DNA of 5,026 nt, taken from contig JACOSF010000169.1 of the NCBI GenBank assembly GCA_016179005.1, positions 1-5,026 on the forward strand, read 5' to 3'. A program made the translations under genes and the position numbers. The notes under the pieces are model-generated. The model made no database searches, had not been told where the DNA came from, and saw only the letters and a program-made list of their open reading frames with translations. The DNA comes from Acidobacteriota bacterium (GTDB lineage: Bacteria; Acidobacteriota; Terriglobia; Acidiferrales; UBA7541). Within the stretch, counting starts at the first letter, position 1; each line of letters starts with the position of its first letter. Positions 1 to 5,026 of the stretch are shown piece by piece.

Positions 1-60
1 AAACCCGGTGACGCCAGCCCCGAGCAGCGGCCCGCGTCTCCCGCTTCCGGAAAAAGCTAA
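1..60 (+). CDS. C-terminal tail of an upstream gene (partial; possibly ccmE)
   Basis: Frame 1 is open from the window edge and ends at TAA 58-60, giving 19 residues rich in Pro, Ala, Ser and charged residues, with no domain. This looks like a disordered C-terminal tail. The stop lies 18 nt before the ccmF start, the spacing expected of an operon neighbour. CcmE proteins often end in a low-complexity tail and ccmE commonly precedes ccmF, so CcmE (the periplasmic heme chaperone) is the best guess. Nothing in these residues proves it, because the heme-binding His region would lie outside the window. A second frame is also open through this stretch, so the coding call itself is only moderately sure. 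Confidence 0.45.
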   Translation, partial: KPGDASPEQRPASPASGKS

Positions 61-68
61 AAGCATCA

Positions 69-74
69 CGGAGA
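69..74 (+). promoter_or_regulatory. Shine-Dalgarno site deciding the TTG start of ccmF
   Basis: The sequence CGGAGA lies here, with its GGAG core at 70-73, five bases before TTG 79-81. It supports the rare TTG as the true start. The first in-frame ATG is codon 50, which would remove the first transmembrane helix, and an in-frame TAA at 58-60 blocks any longer protein. No -10/-35 promoter is convincing nearby, in keeping with an internal operon gene. Confidence 0.75.
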
Positions 75-78
75 ATTC

Positions 79-2148
79 TTGGATCTCTTCGGATCATTTG
101 CACTCCTGCTGGCTTTTGCCTGCGCGATTTACGCCATCGTCGCGGGCATCATCGCCATCCGCACCCGCAATCCTCTGATTCAGAAAAGCGCGCGGCACGC
201 GGGAATCGCCGTGTGCGTTTTGGTGATGATCGGCACGATCAGCCTGTTCTACCTTTTCCTCACCGACGATTTTTCGGTCTCCTACGTCGCCGGACACAGC
301 AACCGGGACCTGGAATCTTTCTTCAAAGTGGCGGCGTTGTGGGCGGGGCAGGAAGGCTCGCTGCTATTCTGGAGTTTTCTGCTGGCCGGCTACACGTTTT
401 TCGTGCTGCTGATCAACCGCAGCAAGCATCCCGAACTGATGCCGTACGTGGGCGTGATTCTGGCCGGCGTGCAGACGTTTTTCCTCATCCTGAACGTGTT
501 CGTGGTGAGCCCGTTCCAAGTGCTGGGGTCCGCGGGCGCCGACGGCGTGATGCGCTTGGTGGCCATGCCGGACGGCCGCGGGCTGAATCCGCTGCTGCAA
601 TATCCGGAAATGGTGGCGCACCCGCCGACGCTGTACATGGGCTACGTGGGCTTTGCGGTCCCCTTTGCATTCGCGCTGGCCGCGCTGCTGGGTCGCTACC
701 CCGGCGAAAAGTGGATTCACATCACCCGGAAGTGGACGATGATCGCGTGGTGCTTCCAGAGCGCGGGCGTCCTGATGGGAGCGCACTGGGCCTACGCGGT
801 GTTGGGCTGGGGCGGCTACTGGGCGTGGGACCCCGTGGAAAATGCCTCGCTGATGCCGTGGCTGACGGGCACCGCCTTCCTGCACTCGGTGATGATGCAG
901 GAAAAACGCGGGATGCTGAAGGTGTGGAACGTGTGGCTGGTGTTCAGCACGTTTCTGCTGTGCATCCTGGGAACGTTTCTGACGCGGAGCGGCGTGGTCA
1001 GCTCGGTGCACGCATTCGCGCAGTCCTCCATCGGACCGTGGTTTGTTGGATTCATTCTGCTCACGCTTGCCGTCTGCATCGTGGCGTTTCTTAAGAACCG
1101 CGACTACTTGAAGAGCGACAACCATCTGGACTCCATGGTGTCGCGCGAGTCCAGCTTCTTGTTCAACAACCTCATCCTGCTGGCGGCGTGCTTCGCTGTG
1201 CTGTGGGGCACGCTCTTTCCGGTGATCTCCGAAGCAGTGCAGGGAAGCAAGATCAGCGTCGGGCCGCCGTTCTTCAACAAGGTGAACATCCCCATCGGGC
1301 TGTTCCTGCTGTTCCTGACGGGCGTGGGGCCGCTGCTGGCGTGGCGGCGCACGTCGCTGGACAGCTTGAAGCGCAATTTCGGCTGGCCGCTCGCCGGCGG
1401 GCTGCTGGCGGGCGCCATCGCCTGGCCGCTGGGCTTCAAGGATTTCTACGCGCTGCTCTGTCTGATCATTTCCATTTTCGTGATTCTGACCATTTTCGGA
1501 GAATTCTTTCGCGGCGCGATGGTGATCTCCGCACGGACCGGCATGAACATTTTGTCCGCGGTCGGGCAATTGACCATGCGCAACACGCGGCGCTACGGCG
1601 GCTACGTGGTGCACTTTGGCATGGTGCTGATCTTCGTGGGGATTTCCGGCGCGGCGTTCAACCAGGACAAGCAGATGGAAATGGGCCCGGGGTCGCGCAT
1701 GGACATTGGCGCGTACACCATGAACCTGCAGACGTTCACGGAGCGCCCGGAAAAGAACTACACCGCGGAGCGCGCGACCATCGAGGTCATGAAAAACGGC
1801 CAGCCGCTCATCACGCTCTTCCCGGAAAAGCGGTTCTTCCCCTCCAATGAAATGTCCGGCACGATGGTGGCCATTTACTCCACGCTGAAAGAAGACCTTT
1901 ACGTGGTCTATGCGGGACGCAGCCCGGAAAACAACCAGCCGATCATCCATGCCTACGTGAACCCGTTAGTGAAGTGGATCTGGCTGGGCGGATTGATCGT
2001 CGTGCTGGGCACTGGGCTTGCCCTGCTGCCCAACCGCGTGCCGGTGCTCGCTCTCAAGGGTGTCGCGGAAGCGGCGCAGGCGGCGCCCGCCGGAGCCGCG
2101 CCGCAAACCGTCATGACCCGGACAGGATCCCATGGCTCGGCAGATTAA
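79..2148 (+). CDS. ccmF: Cytochrome c heme lyase subunit CcmF
   Basis: CcmF is the multi-spanning inner-membrane core of the System I heme lyase. It takes heme from holo-CcmE and, with CcmH and CcmI, attaches it to the CXXCH cysteines of apocytochrome c on the periplasmic side. The 689 residues, slightly longer than the roughly 650 of E. coli CcmF, show about 15 hydrophobic segments (for example 7-27, 41-62, 93-112, 121-143, 183-205, 283-301, 319-338, 362-383, 506-527 and 632-652). The WWD heme-handling motif appears as GGYWAWDPVENASLMPW at residues 245-261. All four histidines expected from the family can be placed: H181 (HPP), H269, H311 (SVHAFA) and H512. Residues 528-631 form the periplasmic C-terminal domain, followed by the usual NPLVKWIWLGG segment and an Ala-rich tail (about 661-689). 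The start is TTG with a good Shine-Dalgarno. The 3' end overlaps ccmH by 17 nt, suggesting translational coupling. The WWD and histidine set make NrfE or CcsA-type relatives less likely, though NrfE is a close paralogue. Confidence 0.97.
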   Translation: MDLFGSFALLLAFACAIYAIVAGIIAIRTRNPLIQKSARHAGIAVCVLVMIGTISLFYLFLTDDFSVSYVAGHSNRDLESFFKVAALWAGQEGSLLFWSFLLAGYTFFVLLINRSKHPELMPYVGVILAGVQTFFLILNVFVVSPFQVLGSAGADGVMRLVAMPDGRGLNPLLQYPEMVAHPPTLYMGYVGFAVPFAFALAALLGRYPGEKWIHITRKWTMIAWCFQSAGVLMGAHWAYAVLGWGGYWAWDPVENASLMPWLTGTAFLHSVMMQEKRGMLKVWNVWLVFSTFLLCILGTFLTRSGVVSSVHAFAQSSIGPWFVGFILLTLAVCIVAFLKNRDYLKSDNHLDSMVSRESSFLFNNLILLAACFAVLWGTLFPVISEAVQGSKISVGPPFFNKVNIPIGLFLLFLTGVGPLLAWRRTSLDSLKRNFGWPLAGGLLAGAIAWPLGFKDFYALLCLIISIFVILTIFGEFFRGAMVISARTGMNILSAVGQLTMRNTRRYGGYVVHFGMVLIFVGISGAAFNQDKQMEMGPGSRMDIGAYTMNLQTFTERPEKNYTAERATIEVMKNGQPLITLFPEKRFFPSNEMSGTMVAIYSTLKEDLYVVYAGRSPENNQPIIHAYVNPLVKWIWLGGLIVVLGTGLALLPNRVPVLALKGVAEAAQAAPAGAAPQTVMTRTGSHGSAD
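2124..2127 (+). promoter_or_regulatory. Shine-Dalgarno of ccmH inside the ccmF 3' end
   Basis: AGGA lies four bases before the ATG at 2132, within the last codons of ccmF. It supports this ATG as the ccmH start even though the two genes overlap by 17 nt in different frames. Ribosomes finishing ccmF would pass directly over it, so the two proteins are probably made in step. Confidence 0.6.
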
Positions 2149-2668
2149 TCGCGCAGGCTGGGGCTATGCCGTTCTGCTTGCCGTGGCGCTGGTGTTGTTT
2201 GCCGTGCCGGGCGGGGCGGAGATTCCCGGGCAGAGCGCAAAAGCGCAGAAAATCGGCAAGCGCCTGATGTGCATGTGCGGCTGCAACCAGGTCCTTGTGG
2301 AATGTAACCACGTGGGCTGCTCGGTCTCCACGGCGATGCTGAAAGAACTGGACGAGCGTATCGCGCGGAACGAACCTGAGGATTTGCTCATCCAGTCCTT
2401 CGTACAGCAGTACGGCGAAAAAGTGCTGGCGCAGCCCCCGACGACAAACTTCGGCCTGGTGGCGTGGATCATGCCCTTTTTTGCGCTGCTGCTGGGCTTC
2501 CTGGCCGTTCGCGTTCTTTTGCTACGGTGGAGACATCAGATGCCGGCGGTGGCCGGAATGCCCGGCTCGGATGCGGAAATTTCACCGGAGATGCTGGCGC
2601 GGGCGCGGCGGGAAATGGAACTGGAAGAGGAAATGGACGATTCGGGCCGGAAGGCCGGGAAAGACTGA
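2132..2668 (+). CDS. ccmH: CcmH-family cytochrome c maturation protein with a variant cysteine motif
   Basis: CcmH (CycL/NrfF family) is a membrane-anchored periplasmic thiol protein that keeps apocytochrome c cysteines reduced and binds CcmF. The 178 residues show an N-terminal hydrophobic segment (about 11-29; signal peptide or anchor), a small cysteine domain (about 35-105), a second membrane helix (about 108-130) followed by basic RWRH, and a charged, probably cytoplasmic tail (131-178). The family helical core is recognisable, with phrases such as RIARNEPED and SFVQQYGEKVL. The classic LRCxxCQNQ active site is replaced by LMCMCGCNQ, with cysteines at 47, 49 and 51 and further ones at C58 and C63 (ECNHVGC). 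This pattern resembles the CxCGC variants I recall from Acidobacteriota and deltaproteobacterial relatives. The gene sits between ccmF (17-nt overlap) and a CcmI-like gene (1-nt gap), which confirms the pathway. No separate ccmG is present here, so its thioredoxin partner must be elsewhere. Confidence 0.92.
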   Translation: MARQINRAGWGYAVLLAVALVLFAVPGGAEIPGQSAKAQKIGKRLMCMCGCNQVLVECNHVGCSVSTAMLKELDERIARNEPEDLLIQSFVQQYGEKVLAQPPTTNFGLVAWIMPFFALLLGFLAVRVLLLRWRHQMPAVAGMPGSDAEISPEMLARARREMELEEEMDDSGRKAGKD

Positions 2669-2669
2669 C

Positions 2670-3017
2670 ATGGAACCGGGAATCCTCATCGCATGTCTTG
2701 CGCTGCTTGCGACCACGTTGATTTTCATTTTCTACATCGAGCCGGACGCCAGCGATTCCGCGCCGCACCGCTCGCAATTGGACCGTCTGCTCGAGCGGCG
2801 CGATACCATCTACGAGAATTTGCGCGACCTCAAGTTCGAGCACCGCTCGGGTAAATTTTCCGAGGCGGATTACGAAGAAATGCGCGCCGCGCTGGAGAAG
2901 GAGACCGCCTTGGTGCTGGCAGAGATTGAAAACGTGACCGGCGGCGTGGCGCGGCCGCAACGGCGCGAGGTTTCTCCCGCAGCCGCACAGTCCCTCCGGG
3001 GCAAGTCCACTTCATGA
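2670..3017 (+). CDS. Short CcmI-like membrane protein (one helix plus coiled segment)
   Basis: This 115-residue protein has one hydrophobic helix (about 4-23), a linker with EPDASD, then a highly charged helical segment (about 35-88). The core of that segment, RRDTIYENLRDLKFEHRSGK then FSEADYEEMRAALEKE, matches the pattern I know from the cytoplasmic loop after the first helix of CcmI. CcmI normally continues with a second helix and a periplasmic TPR domain that binds the apocytochrome C-terminus. Both are absent here, and the protein ends in a disordered Pro/Ala/Arg/Ser tail (91-115). The ATG is 1 nt after the ccmH stop. The same frame is open further upstream inside ccmH, but this ATG gives a clean membrane N-terminus. 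No strong Shine-Dalgarno is present, so translation is probably coupled to ccmH. The stop overlaps the next ATG as ATGA. The role is inferred: an assembly partner of CcmF/CcmH. Confidence 0.82.
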   Translation: MEPGILIACLALLATTLIFIFYIEPDASDSAPHRSQLDRLLERRDTIYENLRDLKFEHRSGKFSEADYEEMRAALEKETALVLAEIENVTGGVARPQRREVSPAAAQSLRGKSTS

Positions 3018-4264
3018 GCTCACGAGCCTTTCGCCTCAGCACAATTCTGCTTCTGCTTCTCGTTGGCACGATGCCGGCGATTGCAGGAACGCTCTCCGGC
3101 ACAGTGCGGAACGGCACCACCGGCAAGGTGGTGCCCAACCAGGATGTCATCCTGATTCAGTTGCAGGGCGGGATGCAGTCAGCGGGAACCTTTCGCACTG
3201 ACGCGCAGGGCCATTACACAATGGACCATCCGGCCATCGGGCAGGCGCCGGTGCTGGTGCGCGTGCAGTACCGCGGCGTGAACTACCACCAGAACGTGCC
3301 GCCAGGGCAGGCCACGGCGGATATTGAAGTGTTCGACTCCACCGCCAGTTTCGACGCGCTGCACGTCTTCCAGCGCATCATCGTGTTGCAGCCCGCCGCG
3401 GCGGGCGCGGTGCTGTTGATGGGCGAAGAGTATTCGGTCCACAACCAGTCCAAGCCGCCTGTGGCGGTGTTCAAGGAAGACGGATCATTTTTGTTTGACG
3501 TGCCGGTGGGCGGTGAGTTGGGCCAGGTGTCCGCGGCCGGGCCGGCGGGCATGCCTCTGGTGCAGGGCACGATTGACAAAGGCAAGGGCCGCTATGCCAT
3601 CGCCTTTCCGATGCGCCCGGGCGAGAATAACGTGCGGGTCTCCTACCAGTTTCCGTACGGGAAGAACGAGGCCACCATCCGCTTGACCTCGCCATACGCG
3701 GCGCAGCGCGTGGTGCTGATTGCGCCTCCCACCATGACCATTTCCAGCGCGGGGTTCTCACCGGCAGGAACTGAGCAGGGTTTCAATCTCTACGCGCGCG
3801 ACAACGTGCCCGCCAACACTCCATTCGAGTTTTCTGTTTCCGGCACAGCCCCGCCGCCCAGCGATGCGGCCGCGCAGCAGGGCGGGCCGGAAAGCGCGGC
3901 GGCGATCAGCACTCTTCCGGGTCGGCTGGATCATTTGAAATGGGTCCTGCTGGGCGGATTTGCGGCGCTCTTTGCGCTGGGCGCGATTTTTCTTTGGAAG
4001 CGTCCCATTCCGCAGGTGGCGCCCGCGAAGCCCGTTACGCTAGCGGCAGCAGTGCAGAATTCATCTGCGAGCACTGCCGGCGCAGACGCTGTGGTGGCGC
4101 AGGTGATGGAATCGGCCAGCCGCTCGGCCACGCAAAATCTGGAAGAAATTAAAGACACGCTTTTCCGGCTTGAATTGCGGCGACAGGCTGGCACAATCTC
4201 CGAGGACGACTACGCGCGCGAGCGGCAAAGCGCCCAGCAAAAGCTGCGCGATCTGCTGGGGTAA
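3014..4264 (+). CDS. Membrane-anchored carboxypeptidase-regulatory-like protein of the Ccm operon
   Basis: No named family is certain. The 416 residues begin with a clear signal peptide (basic start, Leu run 11-17, cleavage likely after AIA at 24). Residues 25-105 fit a carboxypeptidase-regulatory-like (transthyretin-type) beta sandwich: GTLSGTV at the start, then FRTDAQGHYTM at 60-70. A second beta-rich region spans about 115-275. A Pro/Ala/Gln/Gly linker (279-300) precedes one transmembrane helix (about 310-328) that ends in WKRP, so the beta part should be periplasmic and the tail cytoplasmic. After a disordered stretch, residues 375-415 form a charged helical segment with SEDDYARER. This resembles the coiled part of the preceding CcmI-like protein and SHOCT-like C-terminal modules. 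The gene starts by ATGA overlap with its neighbour and has no good Shine-Dalgarno, so it is co-translated within the Ccm operon. A plausible but unproven role is apocytochrome binding or scaffolding in place of the missing CcmI TPR domain. No peptidase catalytic site is visible. Confidence 0.85.
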   Translation: MSSRAFRLSTILLLLLVGTMPAIAGTLSGTVRNGTTGKVVPNQDVILIQLQGGMQSAGTFRTDAQGHYTMDHPAIGQAPVLVRVQYRGVNYHQNVPPGQATADIEVFDSTASFDALHVFQRIIVLQPAAAGAVLLMGEEYSVHNQSKPPVAVFKEDGSFLFDVPVGGELGQVSAAGPAGMPLVQGTIDKGKGRYAIAFPMRPGENNVRVSYQFPYGKNEATIRLTSPYAAQRVVLIAPPTMTISSAGFSPAGTEQGFNLYARDNVPANTPFEFSVSGTAPPPSDAAAQQGGPESAAAISTLPGRLDHLKWVLLGGFAALFALGAIFLWKRPIPQVAPAKPVTLAAAVQNSSASTAGADAVVAQVMESASRSATQNLEEIKDTLFRLELRRQAGTISEDDYARERQSAQQKLRDLLG

Positions 4265-4270
4265 GCGAAA

Positions 4271-4300
4271 CCGGCAGGGAAGGGGCGCCTGCCCTGCTGG
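4271..4300 (+). other. GC-rich hairpin in the 60-nt gap before ccmA
   Basis: CCGGCAGGG (4271-4279) pairs with CCCTGCTGG (4292-4300) to give a 9-bp stem with one G-U pair and a 12-nt loop. Because CCTGC is repeated in tandem (4288-4297), GGCAGG at 4273-4278 can instead pair with CCTGCC at 4288-4293, a competing register. No U-run follows, so it is not a standard intrinsic terminator. It lies in the only non-overlapping gap longer than 20 nt and sits 24 nt before the proposed ccmA start. It could affect mRNA stability or ccmA translation, or be a chance structure in GC-rich DNA. Confidence 0.35.
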
Positions 4301-4324
4301 CGTGCGCGGCGCAACCGTCAAACC

Positions 4325-5026
4325 TTGACATCCTCAACCAACCACGCAGGTCTCGGCGTCGAGTTCCACGAAGTGGAGAAGCGCTATGGCGCACTGGTGG
4401 CGCTGCGGCGGATGAATCTTTCCATTGGCGCGGGCGAATTCGTCGTGCTGCTGGGCGCCAACGGCTCCGGGAAAACAACTCTGCTGCGGCTGGCGGCTCT
4501 GCTGCTGCGTCCCAACCGGGGCCACGTGAAGTTTCCCGGCCTGCCGGACGACGCCGCGGAAGTGGTTAAAGCGAGGATTGGCGTGGTGGCGCACACCACG
4601 CTGCTCTACGACGAGCTGACAGCGGAAGAAAACCTGCGCTTCTTCGCGCGGCTCTACGAGCTCACCGAAATTGACCAACGCATCGCGCGGGCGCTGGACG
4701 CTTGCGGCCTCGCGCACCGGCGGGAAAGCTTGGTGCGGACATTCTCCCGCGGCATGCGCCAGCGGCTTTCCATCGCGCGCGCGTTGCTGCACGGGCCCGG
4801 CTTGCTGCTGCTCGACGAGCCGGCCACCGGACTCGACCGCCAGGGCCTGGACTGGCTGGCATCAACTCTTGAATCGCTACGCGCCTCCGGCTGCACCGTA
4901 TTGATGAGCACGCACGCGCAGAGCGAGGCCATATCGTTGGCCACGCGCGCGGTGCTGCTCGACCGCGGATCGCTCGTACAGGACACTGGGCCGGGCGGTG
5001 ACGCGCGTGCGCTGCTGGCCAATGCT
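4325..5026 (+). CDS. ccmA: Heme-exporter ABC ATPase CcmA (3' end beyond window)
   Basis: CcmA is the cytoplasmic ATPase of the CcmABCD complex, which uses ATP to release holo-CcmE for CcmF. From TTG 4325, 234 codons run to the window edge with no stop. All main ABC motifs are seen: Walker A GANGSGKT (44-51), signature SRGMRQR (141-147), Walker B LLLLDEP (160-166), D-loop GLD (169-171) and switch histidine H197 (STH). The Q-loop position reads AHTTLLYDELT (89-99), with Thr where Gln is usual. The RYG near residues 20-22 and the SRGMRQR signature suit CcmA and related exporters, and the operon context decides for CcmA. The start is uncertain: no ATG occurs between the previous stop (same frame, 4262-4264) and ATG 4412, which would cut off the first strand. 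TTG 4325 gives the expected N-terminus but lacks a Shine-Dalgarno; GTG 4373 is an alternative. E. coli CcmA has about 207 residues, so little is probably missing. ccmB is expected next. Confidence 0.9.
   Translation, partial: MTSSTNHAGLGVEFHEVEKRYGALVALRRMNLSIGAGEFVVLLGANGSGKTTLLRLAALLLRPNRGHVKFPGLPDDAAEVVKARIGVVAHTTLLYDELTAEENLRFFARLYELTEIDQRIARALDACGLAHRRESLVRTFSRGMRQRLSIARALLHGPGLLLLDEPATGLDRQGLDWLASTLESLRASGCTVLMSTHAQSEAISLATRAVLLDRGSLVQDTGPGGDARALLANA

Noticed and set aside
213..1094. A 293-codon + strand frame overlapping ccmF
   Set aside because: The product is Arg/Gly-rich with no membrane helix or motif, while the ccmF frame carries the WWD motif and all four key histidines.
364..1950. 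A 528-codon open frame on the - strand opposite ccmF
   Set aside because: It lies wholly antisense to an unmistakable ccmF. Its composition is very rich in His, Arg and Gln with no domain, as expected from a mirrored GC-rich gene.
2481..2669. A longer N-terminus (63 codons) for the CcmI-like protein
   Set aside because: This part overlaps the ccmH coding frame and reads as Trp/Arg-rich shadow sequence. ATG 2670 directly after the ccmH stop gives a normal membrane-anchored N-terminus.
3045..3060. Short tandem repeat TTCTGC TTCTGC TTCT
   Set aside because: It encodes the leucine run of a signal peptide, where repetitive codons are common. It is too short to call a phase-variable repeat.
3391..3406. 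A perfect 16-nt palindrome, GCCCGCCGCGGCGGGC
   Set aside because: It lies inside a coding region and encodes a Pro-Ala-Ala-Ala-Gly stretch made of GC-rich codons. Such a palindrome can arise by chance at this base composition, and no partner copy was seen.
4271..4300. Intrinsic terminator between the beta-domain gene and ccmA
   Set aside because: A stem exists but it is followed by TGGCGTGCGCGGC rather than a U-run, and ccmA belongs to the same pathway, so termination here is unlikely.
1..5026. CRISPR array, tRNA or rRNA gene, insertion sequence or attachment site
   Set aside because: No spaced direct repeats, tRNA-like fold, rRNA signature, transposase or terminal inverted repeats were noticed. 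The window is almost entirely filled by operon genes.

Overview
The window is one strand of a cytochrome c maturation (Ccm, System I) operon from a GC-rich, Gram-negative-type bacterium. Every supported gene is on the + strand. Genes overlap or are 1 to 18 nt apart, apart from one 60-nt gap, so a single polycistronic message is likely. The noncanonical CcmH cysteine motif, the short CcmI-like protein and the carboxypeptidase-regulatory-like protein inside the operon fit an Acidobacteriota-like origin. That assignment is an inference from remembered family features, not a database result.

Layout: (1) bases 1-60 are the last 19 codons and stop of an upstream gene, possibly ccmE. (2) 79-2148 is ccmF, the heme lyase core subunit, with a TTG start and a good Shine-Dalgarno. 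(3) 2132-2668 is ccmH, overlapping ccmF by 17 nt, with an altered Cys motif. (4) 2670-3017 is a 115-residue one-helix protein resembling only the N-terminal part of CcmI. (5) 3014-4264 is a 416-residue secreted or membrane-anchored beta-rich protein with an N-terminal carboxypeptidase-regulatory-like domain, joined to the previous gene by an ATGA overlap. (6) A 60-nt spacer holds a GC-rich hairpin. (7) From about 4325 to the window edge is ccmA, the ABC ATPase that drives release of heme from CcmC/CcmE, cut off by the window end.

How the genes work together: CcmA (with CcmB and CcmC, presumably just downstream) loads heme onto CcmE. CcmF takes heme from holo-CcmE and attaches it to apocytochrome c, whose CXXCH cysteines are kept reduced by CcmH and its partner. 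A CcmI-type protein normally presents the apocytochrome. Here that role may be divided between the short CcmI-like protein and the beta-domain protein, which share a similar putative cytoplasmic segment. No ccmG lies between ccmF and ccmH, and ccmA follows rather than precedes them, so the order differs from the enterobacterial ccmABCDEFGH. The most interesting part of the window is the ccmH, CcmI-like and beta-domain trio at 2132-4264.
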